NCBI RefSeq assembly: GCF_003075045.1
Contig: NZ_QCZD01000002.1
Span: 620,001-684,000 of the forward strand
Direction: 5' to 3'
Length of the DNA stretch: 64,000 nt
Source of the DNA: Maribacter litoralis
GTDB taxonomy: Bacteria; Bacteroidota; Bacteroidia; Flavobacteriales; Flavobacteriaceae
Part shown: one piece after another, positions 18,467 to 27,513 of the stretch
Layout of the letters: every line of letters begins with the position of its first letter
How positions within the stretch are numbered: position 1 is the stretch's first letter
Position numbers and translations under genes: made by a program
Notes under the pieces: model-generated
Databases searched by the model: none
What the model was told of the DNA's origin: nothing
The model's input: only the letters and a program-made list of their open reading frames with translations

Positions 18467-19216
18467 ATGAGAGCAAAGATAGTAGCAGGTAACTGGAAAA
18501 TGAACAAGAATTTGGCAGAAACCGAAACACTTTTGGCAGAATTGTCGGCAAAACTACCCGATACAAATGCAGAAGTTATGGTAGCACCAACATATGTAAA
18601 TCTTTCAAGTGCGGTACGTGCTTTGGATAATTCTAAAATAGAGGTTATTGCACAGAATATGCACTATGCGGAAAGTGGAGCATTTACTGGTGAAATTTCT
18701 GCAGATATGTTATTGAATATAGGAATTGACACGGCAATTATAGGGCACTCGGAAAGAAGAGCTTACTTTGGTGAAAGTGATGCCATATTATCTAAAAAGG
18801 TAATTACCGCTTTACAAAAAGGCATTCGTGTAATGTTCTGCTTTGGTGAGGAATTGGAAGATCGTAAATCTGGTAACCATTTTAAATTAGTGGAAAGCCA
18901 GTTGAAGAACGTACTTTTTAATTTAGAACCTTCAGCTTGGTCAAATATTGTTTTGGCGTATGAGCCTGTTTGGGCCATAGGTACCGGTGAAACGGCTTCT
19001 CCAGATCAGGCTCAGGAAATGCATGCGTTTATTCGTAAAACTATTTCTGAAGCTTTTGACGCTACTATTGCAAATAACATTACCATACTTTATGGTGGTA
19101 GTGTAAAACCAGGTAATGCAGAAGAAATTTTCTCTAAGCCAGATGTTGATGGTGGTTTAATTGGTGGCGCATCTTTGGTTGCCGATGATTTTATTGCAAT
19201 CATTAATGCTATTTAA
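18467..19216 (+). CDS. tpiA: Triosephosphate isomerase
   Basis: 249 residues, the usual length. Interconverts dihydroxyacetone phosphate and glyceraldehyde 3-phosphate. The catalytic Lys is in AGNWKMNK, the His in IIGHSERR, the Glu in AYEPVWAIGTG, and the phosphate-binding loop reads LYGGSVKPGN...GGLIGGAS. It is inside the DUF1599-clpS run. Confidence 0.98.
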   Translation: MRAKIVAGNWKMNKNLAETETLLAELSAKLPDTNAEVMVAPTYVNLSSAVRALDNSKIEVIAQNMHYAESGAFTGEISADMLLNIGIDTAIIGHSERRAYFGESDAILSKKVITALQKGIRVMFCFGEELEDRKSGNHFKLVESQLKNVLFNLEPSAWSNIVLAYEPVWAIGTGETASPDQAQEMHAFIRKTISEAFDATIANNITILYGGSVKPGNAEEIFSKPDVDGGLIGGASLVADDFIAIINAI

Positions 19217-19231
19217 GTTCAGAAAACTATA

Positions 19232-20068
19232 ATGAGCGATATTGTATATATTGAATACCGTTTTACGGTAAAACCTAAAGAACCGGCCTCAGACATTCTC
19301 ATTGCAGAATTGGGTGAAGCCGGTTTTGAAAGTTTTGTAGAAGAAGATGATGATGTTTTGGCGTACATTCAAAAAACAGATTGGTCTATAGCTATTTTAG
19401 ATGATATTTATATTCTACAAAATTCCAATTTTGAGATTACATATGAATATAAAGAAATAGCGCAAGAAAACTGGAATGCCACTTGGGAGCAAAACTTTCA
19501 GCCCATTATTGTAGATGATATATGCATGATCAGAGCGCCTTTTCATGAGAAGATAAAGGTAGATTATGATATTGTTATTGAACCTAAAATGAGTTTTGGT
19601 ACTGGGCATCATGAAACTACACATATGATGCTACAGCATATTTTGCAATTAGATGTAAAAGATAAAACTGTTTTAGATATGGGTAGTGGTACCGGGGTTT
19701 TGGCAATTCTGGCGGGTATGCGTGGCGCTACATCCATAGATGCAATTGATATTGATAATTGGTGTTATTTAAACACTAAAGAAAACGTTGCTCGAAATAA
19801 TATGGATTTTATATCTGTGTATGAAGGTGACGTTGCTTTATTGGAAGGAAAGAAGTACGATTTGATCATAGCTAATATCAATAGAAATATTTTATTGGCA
19901 GATTTACCTAGCTATGCGAAATCTTTAAACGAAGGGGGTATTTTATTGTTAAGTGGTTTTTATACCCAAGATTTGGAAATGATTTCACAAAAATGCACTG
20001 AATTACAGTTAAAATTTGAAAAAAACCTTGAACGAAATAATTGGGTTGCAGCAAAATATGTAAATTAG
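19232..20068 (+). CDS. prmA: Ribosomal protein L11 methyltransferase
   Basis: 278 residues. SAM-dependent enzyme that trimethylates L11. Motifs: EPKMSFGTGHHETTHMML, VLDMGSGTGVLAILAGMRGA (SAM-binding motif I), DIDNWCYLNTKEN and the catalytic-loop IIANINRNILL. The start follows tpiA by 15 bp and clpS begins 21 bp after it. Confidence 0.96.
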   Translation: MSDIVYIEYRFTVKPKEPASDILIAELGEAGFESFVEEDDDVLAYIQKTDWSIAILDDIYILQNSNFEITYEYKEIAQENWNATWEQNFQPIIVDDICMIRAPFHEKIKVDYDIVIEPKMSFGTGHHETTHMMLQHILQLDVKDKTVLDMGSGTGVLAILAGMRGATSIDAIDIDNWCYLNTKENVARNNMDFISVYEGDVALLEGKKYDLIIANINRNILLADLPSYAKSLNEGGILLLSGFYTQDLEMISQKCTELQLKFEKNLERNNWVAAKYVN

Positions 20069-20089
20069 TTAGTATTAATTGAGATTCAT

Positions 20090-20365
20090 ATGAGCACAAA
20101 AGAAGAAATTTACGAAGAACTACTCCTTGAAGAAGAGACGGTTCAGCAAAATGAAATCGTTCTTTTTAATGATGAGGTGAATACATTTGATCATGTAATA
20201 AATACATTGATTTCGGTTTGTGAACATTCGCCAGAACAGGCAGAGCAATGTTCTTTAATTGTACATTACAAAGGTAAATGCACGGTAAAAACCGGAGAGT
20301 ATGAAGAGCTTAAGCCGCAATGCTCAAAATTATTACAAGCGGGACTCAATGCAGAGATAACCTGA
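20090..20365 (+). CDS. clpS: ATP-dependent Clp protease adaptor ClpS
   Basis: 91 residues. Brings N-degron substrates to ClpAP-type proteases. The core VLFNDEVNTFDHVINTL carries the conserved ND and the helix that binds N-terminal residues; the motif around EQAEQCSLIVHYKGKCTVKTG matches the Clp-binding half. It is the last gene of the run and has a terminator. Confidence 0.95.
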   Translation: MSTKEEIYEELLLEEETVQQNEIVLFNDEVNTFDHVINTLISVCEHSPEQAEQCSLIVHYKGKCTVKTGEYEELKPQCSKLLQAGLNAEIT

Positions 20366-20390
20366 GTTTTTTAATTAATTTGTTAAACAT

Positions 20391-20425
20391 AAAAAGACCC
20401 CTTATTTCTATAAGGGGTCTTTTTA
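20391..20425 (+). terminator. Terminator after clpS
   Basis: AAAAAGACCCCTTAT, short loop, ATAAGGGGTCTTTTT, a near-perfect palindrome that can act in both directions between convergent genes. Confidence 0.9.
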
Positions 20426-20469
20426 TTGATTAATCTAAAAAATAAATAAACTATAAGTTTAGAGAGAAA

Positions 20470-20736
20470 TTATACCAATGGCACGCCATTCAATCTTTTT
20501 TCAATCTTCTTCTTTTTCTCGGTTAATCTTTTCATTACGTCCATTAAACTAGGATCCTTAGTTTCTTTATAAACTTCGTTGATGCTTAAGATAAGTGCTT
20601 TTGCCTCTCTCGATGCTTCTACTCGGTCACTAGTTGACATATTGCTCATTTTTCGACTCTCAAATTCCTGAGCTTTTTCAAGTAACTCCATGTGATGCTT
20701 TTTTTTCAAAGTTAACATAATATTCAAATTACGCAA
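20470..20736 (-). CDS. Small conserved-type hypothetical helical protein
   Basis: 88 residues (82 if it starts at the second Met, 20718: MLTLKKKHH). Strongly charged and helical, with KKKKIEKRLNG near the end and EASREAKALILSINEVY in the middle; no membrane segment or signal. Codon use is ordinary. Not recognised; a small cytoplasmic, possibly nucleic-acid-binding or coiled-coil protein is compatible. Confidence 0.6.
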   Translation of the reverse strand: MRNLNIMLTLKKKHHMELLEKAQEFESRKMSNMSTSDRVEASREAKALILSINEVYKETKDPSLMDVMKRLTEKKKKIEKRLNGVPLV

Positions 20737-20990
20737 TTCTTTGTCGATTGTATATAGTTATGAGGCTATTAGATAATAGTATTTATGAACAATTTAACGA
20801 AATAAGGTGGTTTAAAGCCTTTTTTTCGAAATCAATTCACATTTTATTCGGTTAAAATTTTTCCTAAACCATATATCGGACCAAATTAGTTGGCGAAATA
20901 AGAATTTTCTAGGGTAATTATAGGTATAATTAGGAATTATGCAAAAAGAACTAAGGTTAAAAATCCTTATCTTATTTTTAAATGAATTTA

Positions 20991-21021
20991 TTTGCCAAAT
21001 CTTTAAAAAAAGATATATTTG
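20991..21021 (+). promoter_or_regulatory. uxaC promoter
   Basis: TTTG at 20991-20994, exactly 19 bp, then TATATTTG at 21014-21021: a full match to the Bacteroidota consensus. The predicted transcript would have a leader of about 145 nt before uxaC. Confidence 0.8.
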
Positions 21022-21035
21022 TGTAATCGATTGCA
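21022..21035 (+). promoter_or_regulatory. LacI-type operator at the uxaC start site
   Basis: TGTAATCGATTGCA is an inverted repeat with a central CG and one mismatched pair of arms, the form of LacI-family operators. It abuts the -7 box, so bound repressor would block initiation. The likely binder is the LacI-type protein encoded at 25380-26396. Confidence 0.65.
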
Positions 21036-21173
21036 TTAAAATCGTTATTCATCAATTTTAAAGGTTTATAATGCAATGTTTTCTAAAAAAATAGCATCTA
21101 ATTAAATTGTTAACTAGGGATTATTTTTCTTTTTAGGAAAGGAAATCGAATAAAAATAATTACAGAAATAAGT

Positions 21174-22592
21174 ATGTCAGTGGTAGCTAATAAGACCTTT
21201 ATAAGAGAAGATTTTTTATTGGAAAATAAATTTTCTCAAAGACTTTTTCATGATTTTGCATCGCATATGCCGATTATAGATTATCACTGTCATTTACCTC
21301 CAAACGATATCGCTAATAATCGTCAGTTTGAGAACTTGACCAAAATTTGGTTAGACGGTGATCATTATAAGTGGCGTGCTATGCGAACTTTTGGCATAGA
21401 AGAGAGGTATATCACAGGTGACGCCACCGGTAAAGAAAAATTTCAACAATGGGGTAAAACCGTTCCTTATACTTTAAGAAATCCGTTATATCATTGGACA
21501 CATTTGGAGCTGTTGCGCTATTTTGATATTGATACCTTATTGAATGCGGAAACCGCTAATGATATTTATGATGAGGCTACTGCTAAGTTGCAAACGCCAG
21601 TTTATAATTGTCATAATCTAATAACCAAAATGAATGTTGAGGTTATTTGCACTACTGAAGATCCGATCGATAGTCTAGATCATCATGTCAAAATAAAGAA
21701 TAGTGGTTTCAACGTAAAAGTGTCTACTGCTTTTAGACCGGATAAAGCGATTGTTATATCAAACGATACCTATTTAGAATATTTAGATAAACTAACTGAG
21801 GTAAGTAATGTGACCATTGATTCATATAAATCCTTATGCGATGCGTTGAGTGTACGTTTAGATTATTTTGAAGCAAATGGTTGTACGCTGTCCGATCATG
21901 GTCTAAGTTATGTTCCTTTTAGAAAGTTTACAGATGCGGAAATAGAAGGTATTTTTCAGAAGAGAAGAGCTAAAAAACAATTAACCTTAGAGGAAGATGA
22001 AAAATTTCAGACTTCCATTTTGTTGTTTTTATGTGAACAATATCATTCTCGTGGGTGGATCCAACAATTTCACCTTGGCGCATTGCGTAATAACAATGCA
22101 AGAATGACAAGGCTTTTAGGTCCTGATACAGGTTGGGATTCCATTGGTGATTACTCGCAAGCTGAGACACTATCTAAATTTTTGAATAGGCTAGACGCTA
22201 AAGATAAGTTGACAAAAACTATTTTATATAACCTAAACCCTGCCGATAATGAAGTGCTTGCTACCATGATCGGTAATTATAATGATGGTAAGGTAAAAGG
22301 TAAAATGCAATTTGGTTCTGGATGGTGGTTCTTAGATCAAAAAGATGGAATGACCAAGCAGCTCAATGCACTATCCAATATGGGACTAATTAGTTGTTTT
22401 ATTGGTATGTTGACAGATTCTAGAAGTTTTCTTTCCTATCCTAGACACGAGTATTTTAGAAGAATAGTGTGTAATTTATTTGGACAAGAGATGCAAAGGG
22501 GAGAACTGCCACAAGATTTTGAGTTGGTAGGCAAAATTATACAAGATATCAGTTATAATAATGCCAAAGAGTATTTCAAATTTAATTACTAA
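21174..22592 (+). CDS. uxaC: Glucuronate isomerase
   Basis: 472 residues, standard length. Isomerises D-glucuronate to D-fructuronate (and galacturonate to tagaturonate) in the cytoplasm. Amidohydrolase-like fold: metal-binding DYHCHLPPNDIA near residue 36, the LWLDGDHYKWRAMR-type block, TTEDPIDSLDHH, the FHLGALRNNN region and GSGWWFLDQKDGM. It heads a probable operon with the TRAP transporter genes that follow at 34, 6 and -4 bp spacing, under the promoter and operator described above. Confidence 0.97.
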   Translation: MSVVANKTFIREDFLLENKFSQRLFHDFASHMPIIDYHCHLPPNDIANNRQFENLTKIWLDGDHYKWRAMRTFGIEERYITGDATGKEKFQQWGKTVPYTLRNPLYHWTHLELLRYFDIDTLLNAETANDIYDEATAKLQTPVYNCHNLITKMNVEVICTTEDPIDSLDHHVKIKNSGFNVKVSTAFRPDKAIVISNDTYLEYLDKLTEVSNVTIDSYKSLCDALSVRLDYFEANGCTLSDHGLSYVPFRKFTDAEIEGIFQKRRAKKQLTLEEDEKFQTSILLFLCEQYHSRGWIQQFHLGALRNNNARMTRLLGPDTGWDSIGDYSQAETLSKFLNRLDAKDKLTKTILYNLNPADNEVLATMIGNYNDGKVKGKMQFGSGWWFLDQKDGMTKQLNALSNMGLISCFIGMLTDSRSFLSYPRHEYFRRIVCNLFGQEMQRGELPQDFELVGKIIQDISYNNAKEYFKFNY

Positions 22593-22626
22593 TGTTTCGG
22601 TTCGTAAAATCGTTTAAACCAATACT

Positions 22627-23604
22627 ATGAAAAGTGCAAAAATACTATCGTTTCTTGTTTTGATCATTACCTGTTTAGGTTGTGAAATACAAAATGAAGT
22701 AAAGACTATTCGATTAGGGCATGGTTTAGATGTCAGCCATTCGGTACATAAGGCCATGGTAAAAATGGGTGAAGATTTGTTAGAGCGTTCGGGTGGTAAG
22801 CTCAAACTTGAAATATACCCTAGCCAACAACTGGGAACGGAGCGGGAGTGTTTAGAGCTTTTGCAGATCGGTAGCTTAGACATGACGAAAGTATCTGTGG
22901 GAGTATTGGAAAATTTTGCACCGAAAATGAAAGTGCTCGGTCTTCCTTTTCTTTTTAGAGATCGTCAACATTCGTTTAACGTGTTAGACGGCCCTATTGG
23001 TGAACAATTACTGAACGAAGGCGAGCAGTATTGGTTAAAAGGTCTAGGGTATTATGATGCAGGTAGCCGTAGTTTTTACACGATGAACAAACCTATTGAA
23101 AAACCAGAGGATCTTGTGGGAGAAAAAATACGGGTTATGGAAAGTGCAACGGCCGTTAATATGGTAAAAGCATTAGGGGGTTCACCAACTCCTATTTCAT
23201 GGGGTGAACTATATACATCTTTACAACAAGGTGTTGTGGACGGTGCAGAGAACAACCCACCTAGTTTTTATTTGTCAAGACATTATGAAGTATGTAAGTA
23301 TTATTCTTTAGATGAGCATACCGTTCTACCAGATGTACTATTAATTGGTACGTATGTTTGGAATAAGTTAAACGCGCAAGAGCAAGAATGGTTGCATGCT
23401 TCGGTAAAAGAATCTGTAAAGTACCAGCGTGTCTTATGGGCAGAGGCAGAGGAGGAAGCGCTACGTGAAGTTCAAAAGGCGGGCGTTGAAGTCATTCGAC
23501 CAGATAAATCACTATTCGCAGAAAAGGTGAAAGGTATATACGAAGGATATAAAGATGATACAGAAATATATCCGCTTATCAAACAAATTCAAGAAACTAA
23601 ATAA
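22627..23604 (+). CDS. TRAP transporter substrate-binding protein, DctP family
   Basis: 325 residues. Binds an organic acid in the periplasm for the DctQM permease. The N-terminus (hydrophobic stretch then CLGC near residue 19) suggests a membrane-anchored lipoprotein rather than the usual soluble protein. DctP signatures: IRLGHGLDVSHSVHKA, LEIYPSQQLGTERE, GSLDMT, EKIRVMESATAVNMVKALGG, PISWGELYTSLQQGVVDGAE with its conserved Arg in the preceding strand. Position behind uxaC points to a hexuronate ligand (inference). Confidence 0.93.
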   Translation: MKSAKILSFLVLIITCLGCEIQNEVKTIRLGHGLDVSHSVHKAMVKMGEDLLERSGGKLKLEIYPSQQLGTERECLELLQIGSLDMTKVSVGVLENFAPKMKVLGLPFLFRDRQHSFNVLDGPIGEQLLNEGEQYWLKGLGYYDAGSRSFYTMNKPIEKPEDLVGEKIRVMESATAVNMVKALGGSPTPISWGELYTSLQQGVVDGAENNPPSFYLSRHYEVCKYYSLDEHTVLPDVLLIGTYVWNKLNAQEQEWLHASVKESVKYQRVLWAEAEEEALREVQKAGVEVIRPDKSLFAEKVKGIYEGYKDDTEIYPLIKQIQETK

Positions 23605-23610
23605 TATACT

Positions 23611-24069
23611 ATGCGAAACAAAATAGACGCCGTTTTAGGCAAGACATTGGTGCTTATTATGTCCGTTATGGTTATTAACGTACTATGGCAAGTTTTTACC
23701 AGATATGTAACCGGAAACCCAAGTTCCTTTACCGATGAATTGGCGCGTTATTTAATGATATGGATCGGAGTACTAGGTGCGGCTTACGTTTCTGGTCGCA
23801 ATCTTCATGTGGCCATTGATATTTTACCGCTTAGGCAGAATTTAAAGACACAGAAAAAACTGAAGATTATTGTTACCGTATTAATCATTCTTTTTGTTTT
23901 ATTCGCCTTTGTAATCGGTGGTACGCGTTTGGTGTATATTTCTTATGTGCTGGGGCAGCAGTCACCGTCATTACAACTTCCCTTGGCATTCGTATACGTT
24001 ATTATTCCTATTAGCGGTTTGCTGATTATGTATTATAAAATTTCTGACCTAAAAAATATAAACTCATGA
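23611..24069 (+). CDS. TRAP transporter small permease, DctQ type
   Basis: 152 residues, four transmembrane helices. The family block QVFTRYVTGNPSSFTDELARYLMIWIG is clear near residues 30-55. It partners the large permease, whose start overlaps this stop by 4 bp, and the DctP protein 6 bp upstream. Confidence 0.94.
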   Translation: MRNKIDAVLGKTLVLIMSVMVINVLWQVFTRYVTGNPSSFTDELARYLMIWIGVLGAAYVSGRNLHVAIDILPLRQNLKTQKKLKIIVTVLIILFVLFAFVIGGTRLVYISYVLGQQSPSLQLPLAFVYVIIPISGLLIMYYKISDLKNINS

Positions 24070-25364
24070 TGGAGTATTTACCAATTCTAGTTTTAGTAAT
24101 AAGCTTCATATGTTTATTATCCATTGGTACGCCGGTGGCATGGAGTATAGCAATTTCATCTTTGTTGACCATGTTGGTCAGTATACCTGCAATGCCTGCC
24201 TTTACAACGGTATCTCAGCGAATGGCGACCGGCTTGGACAGTTTTGCCCTCTTGGCCATTCCTTTCTTTGTACTATCTGGCGAACTCATGAACAAGGGAG
24301 GTATCGCACACCGGCTTATTGCATTCGCTAAAACCTTGGTGGGATCTTTTCCTGGCGGTTTGGCATTGATCAATGTGATAGCGGCCATGTTAATGGGAGC
24401 TATAGCTGGATCGGCAATGGCATCTGCATCGGCAATGGGTAGTATACTAGGTCCTGAAATGGAAAAAGAAGGATACTCCAAAGAATTTGGAGCTGCCGTA
24501 AATATCACTTCGGCAACTACGGGTTTAATAATACCACCTAGTAACGTATTGATTGTTTACTCATTGGCCAGTGGAGGTGCATCTATTGCAGCCTTGTTCT
24601 TGGCAGGATATATTCCTGGTATCATGACAGGATTGTTCTTGATGATCGTTGCTGCTTTTTGGGCTAAAAAGAAAAAATACAAAGTTGGTAAACGAAGTAG
24701 TTTAAAACAGGTCGGTAAAACTTTTATAGACGCTTTGCCAAGTCTTTTTATGCTCGTAGTGGTTATTGGAGGTATAGTATCTGGTGTTTTTACAGCTACC
24801 GAAGCTTCTGCTATAGCTGTTCTTTATAGTTTGGTTTTAGGTTTTATATATAAGGAGATAACCTTGCCTAAATTACCACAGATCTTGTTAGATTCTTCTG
24901 CAACTACTGCAATTGTAATGTTACTTATCGGGTCCTCTATGTGTATGTCTTGGGCCTTGTCGTATGAGAACATACCGCAAGACATTAGTTCTGGGCTATT
25001 AAGTCTTAGTGAGAACAAAATTGTGATTCTATTAATTATTAATTTGTTGTTACTGTTTGTAGGGATTTTTATGGATATGACTCCCGCTGTCCTGATTTTT
25101 ACACCGATATTTTTACCCGTAGTAACCAAATTGGGTCTTGATCCCGTTCACTTCGGTATTATCATGGTATTGAATCTTTGTATAGGTTTATGTACTCCTC
25201 CCGTTGGCTCCGTCTTATTTGTTGGGGTAGGTGTGGCTAAAACGACAATAGAAAAGGTGTTTAAACCCTTGTTGCCCTTGTTCATAGCAATGATTATTGC
25301 ATTGTTCTTGGTGACTTATATTCCGCAGTTAAGTTTATGGTTGCCTAGTTTGTTTGATTTGTAG
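24066..25364 (+). CDS. TRAP transporter large permease, DctM type
   Basis: 432 residues, about 12 hydrophobic segments. Signatures include LDSFALLAIPFFVLSGELMN, GSAMASASAMGS, TSATTGLIIPPSN and GLCTPPVGSVLF. It uses the sodium gradient to drive uptake of the acid delivered by DctP. The start ATGATG overlaps dctQ. It converges on the LacI gene with only 15 bp between, and no hairpin was seen there. Confidence 0.95.
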   Translation: MMEYLPILVLVISFICLLSIGTPVAWSIAISSLLTMLVSIPAMPAFTTVSQRMATGLDSFALLAIPFFVLSGELMNKGGIAHRLIAFAKTLVGSFPGGLALINVIAAMLMGAIAGSAMASASAMGSILGPEMEKEGYSKEFGAAVNITSATTGLIIPPSNVLIVYSLASGGASIAALFLAGYIPGIMTGLFLMIVAAFWAKKKKYKVGKRSSLKQVGKTFIDALPSLFMLVVVIGGIVSGVFTATEASAIAVLYSLVLGFIYKEITLPKLPQILLDSSATTAIVMLLIGSSMCMSWALSYENIPQDISSGLLSLSENKIVILLIINLLLLFVGIFMDMTPAVLIFTPIFLPVVTKLGLDPVHFGIIMVLNLCIGLCTPPVGSVLFVGVGVAKTTIEKVFKPLLPLFIAMIIALFLVTYIPQLSLWLPSLFDL

Positions 25365-25379
25365 TAGTTAAAAAATCTG

Positions 25380-26396
25380 CTATTTACTTGACGATTTTCT
25401 AACAACCAATTTTGCTGGCAACACCACATTGCTCTGTACTTTATCCATAGAATCGTTTTCAATTTGTTCTAAAAAAACTTGTGCTGCCATTTTGCCCATT
25501 TCTAATGGAGATTGATCTACGGAACTAATAGATGGTTCCATAAATTGGGTAAAAGGTTCATTACTAAACCCAACCACTCTTAAATCTTCGGGAATACGAA
25601 CAGATTGGCTCTGCAGATACTTTACAGCACCCAATAAACCATTATCGGTAGAAGAAAATATGGCATCTGGTGGTACCGGTAAGTTCATTAGTTTTTCGGC
25701 GGCATCCTTACCCGCTTCCATATTACTTTTTAACGAGATTACATATTCATACCTGTATGGTAAATTGTATTTTGCCAATGCATCTTTGTATCCCTTAAAG
25801 CGATGTTTATAAAGTTCAATGCTTTGGTCAACATCAAAATGGGCAATTCTTTTGCAACCCTGTAGAATTAAATGTTCGGTAGCTTTAAATCCGCCTTGGT
25901 AATCGTCTATGGTTACGGTGCTAATTTCCTTAAATCTCAATACTCTGTCAAAAAGAATAAAAGGGGTGTTCTTTTTCAAAGACTCTCTAAATTCCTCCTT
26001 GTTTTGTTCTGTAAATGCGGTTGATAAAAGAATACCGTCTACTTGGGCATTAAGCAGGTTCTGTATTATTTTCTTTTCGCGTGTGGTATCCTCATAAGTT
26101 TGAGAAATAATAACATGAAACCCTTTTGGGTACAGCTCGTCTTCAATACCACGTATAACCGATGCAAAGAAATTTTTGTTGATAAAAGGTACAACGACAC
26201 CCACATTTTTACTTTTACCACTTTTTAAAGCTAAGGCAAGTCGGTTTTGTTTGTAGTTTAATTTAGTGGCGGTCGCTAAAACGAGTTCGCGTGTTTTTTC
26301 GCTTATTTTAGGATTATTGTTTAAAGCCCTCGATACCGTTGCAGCAGTAATGTTCAATTCTTTTGCAATATCGTAAATGGTAGCTTTCTTGCTCAT
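25380..26396 (-). CDS. LacI-family transcriptional regulator
   Basis: 338 residues. Helix-turn-helix at 4-24 (ATIYDIAKELNITAATVSRAL) with hinge helix LALALKSGKS near 55-65, then a periplasmic-binding-type sensor (VGVVVPFINKNFFASVIRG, ILFDRVL, FSSTDNGLLGAVKYLQ, RVVGFSNEPF). It lies tail to tail with the uxaC-TRAP operon and is the best candidate to bind TGTAATCGATTGCA at 21022 and GTAATCGATTAC at 41701. Its effector is probably a uronate or a catabolic intermediate (inference). Confidence 0.94.
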   Translation of the reverse strand: MSKKATIYDIAKELNITAATVSRALNNNPKISEKTRELVLATATKLNYKQNRLALALKSGKSKNVGVVVPFINKNFFASVIRGIEDELYPKGFHVIISQTYEDTTREKKIIQNLLNAQVDGILLSTAFTEQNKEEFRESLKKNTPFILFDRVLRFKEISTVTIDDYQGGFKATEHLILQGCKRIAHFDVDQSIELYKHRFKGYKDALAKYNLPYRYEYVISLKSNMEAGKDAAEKLMNLPVPPDAIFSSTDNGLLGAVKYLQSQSVRIPEDLRVVGFSNEPFTQFMEPSISSVDQSPLEMGKMAAQVFLEQIENDSMDKVQSNVVLPAKLVVRKSSSK

Positions 26397-26460
26397 AGAA
26401 TAATGTATGGCAAATTTACGAATATTGTGTTATATAAGATTGATAGAATCTACGTTTGAC

Positions 26461-27153
26461 TTAAATTTTAAAGCTAAATCCTTTCTCCACTTTTTTATGA
26501 TATTTCTCTTCGTCGAATTCAAATAGAAAAGCACCTTTTTTCGAAGAACTCATGTCTTTTTCTTTCAATTTGTTCAAAAGGTCAAAAGAGTTGAATTTAT
26601 TGATGAAGTTTCTTTTGTCAAGTTCGGTATCCAAAATAGCTTCATATAACTTTTGGAGCTGTCGCATGGTGAATTTTTCGGGTAAAAGCTCAAACCCTAC
26701 CGGTTTATTACTTGCTCTATTTCGTAATAGCAGAAGAGCATCTTTTACCATAGCATTATGATCAAAAATAAGTTCGGGAACATCTTTTATATCGAACCAT
26801 TTAATCGGATTTTCCCTTAAAATTTCTTTACAATGATGAGCAATGTTAATCAGTGCAAAGTATGCTACAGAAATGGTTCTTTCAGCAGGATCTCGGTCTA
26901 ACTTAGAATAGCAATGAACCTGTTCCATATAAACATTGCTCAGACCCGTTAAATTTTTTAATACCCGGGCGGCAGCTTCATCGAGGTTTTCTTTATTTTT
27001 AAGAAATCCACCAATAAGTGCCCATTCCCCTTTTGCAGGTTCGAAGTCTCTTTCAACGAGTAAAATTTTCAATTCTTCTTGATAAAATCCGAAAATAATA
27101 CAATCTATAGCAAGAAGAACTTTGTCCTCTTTGCGATAATTATTCAAAACCAT
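26461..27153 (-). CDS. Nudix-fold transcriptional regulator (NrtR/AraR-like)
   Basis: 230 residues. An N-terminal Nudix domain (about 10-150) is followed by a winged-helix segment (about 155-225, with FTMRQLQKLYEAILDTELDKRNF). The Nudix box region GGFLKNKENLDEAAARVLKNLTG keeps the glycine frame but lacks the catalytic REUxEE acids, so it probably binds rather than hydrolyses its ligand. In Bacteroides, the related AraR controls arabinose genes. Here it is divergent from aldose 1-epimerase and a sodium/sugar symporter, which are likely targets. Confidence 0.88.
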   Translation of the reverse strand: MVLNNYRKEDKVLLAIDCIIFGFYQEELKILLVERDFEPAKGEWALIGGFLKNKENLDEAAARVLKNLTGLSNVYMEQVHCYSKLDRDPAERTISVAYFALINIAHHCKEILRENPIKWFDIKDVPELIFDHNAMVKDALLLLRNRASNKPVGFELLPEKFTMRQLQKLYEAILDTELDKRNFINKFNSFDLLNKLKEKDMSSSKKGAFLFEFDEEKYHKKVEKGFSFKI

Positions 27154-27513
27154 TACTAATTTTTTGCGGACCTAAATTAGTGAGTTTCATTTTAACAGCA
27201 CCATTTTTAGAGTAGAAATGGCACATAATTTTTTTGTTTAGTAGTCTATTATTAAACGTGTTAGTGGTTAAAAAGGGGTTTATATTTAGACTAAAAAGAT
27301 TCGTTTTTATTTTAATAAAATTCCCGCAGCAAGTGAAAAACGCAGGGCGGTCATTTTTTTTGCATAACTTTAAAAGTGCTAATCTATTTTTTAAAATTGT
27401 ACAATTGTAGATAGCAAAAAAAAATTTTTTTATTACGGAAAATTGGGTGCTCATTTTAAAATTTCAGATAAATTTTAAAATGAAGTATTAAATTCTATTA
27501 ATCACAAATTGTT
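27154..27513. other. Divergent regulatory region between the Nudix regulator and galM
   Basis: 360 bp, AT-rich. It contains an 11-bp odd palindrome TTTAGACTAAA at 27285-27295 and a looser repeat GTTTA...TAAAC at about 27237-27256, either of which could be an operator. No promoter close to consensus was found, and no credible gene. Confidence 0.45.

Larger units (their letters stand above)
20737..21173. other. Intergenic region upstream of uxaC
   Basis: 437 bp, AT-rich. It holds the uxaC promoter and LacI-type operator (annotated separately) in its right third. A 74-codon minus-strand frame here lacks family features and overlaps the promoter, so it is not called. Nothing else was recognised. 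Confidence 0.6.

Noticed and set aside
20812-21036. 74-codon minus-strand frame upstream of uxaC
   Set aside because: Overlaps a clear promoter and operator; AT-driven composition; no family features.
27140-27454. 104-codon minus-strand frame upstream of the Nudix regulator
   Set aside because: Occupies the divergent promoter region and is rich in Phe/Asn/Lys as expected from random AT-rich sequence.
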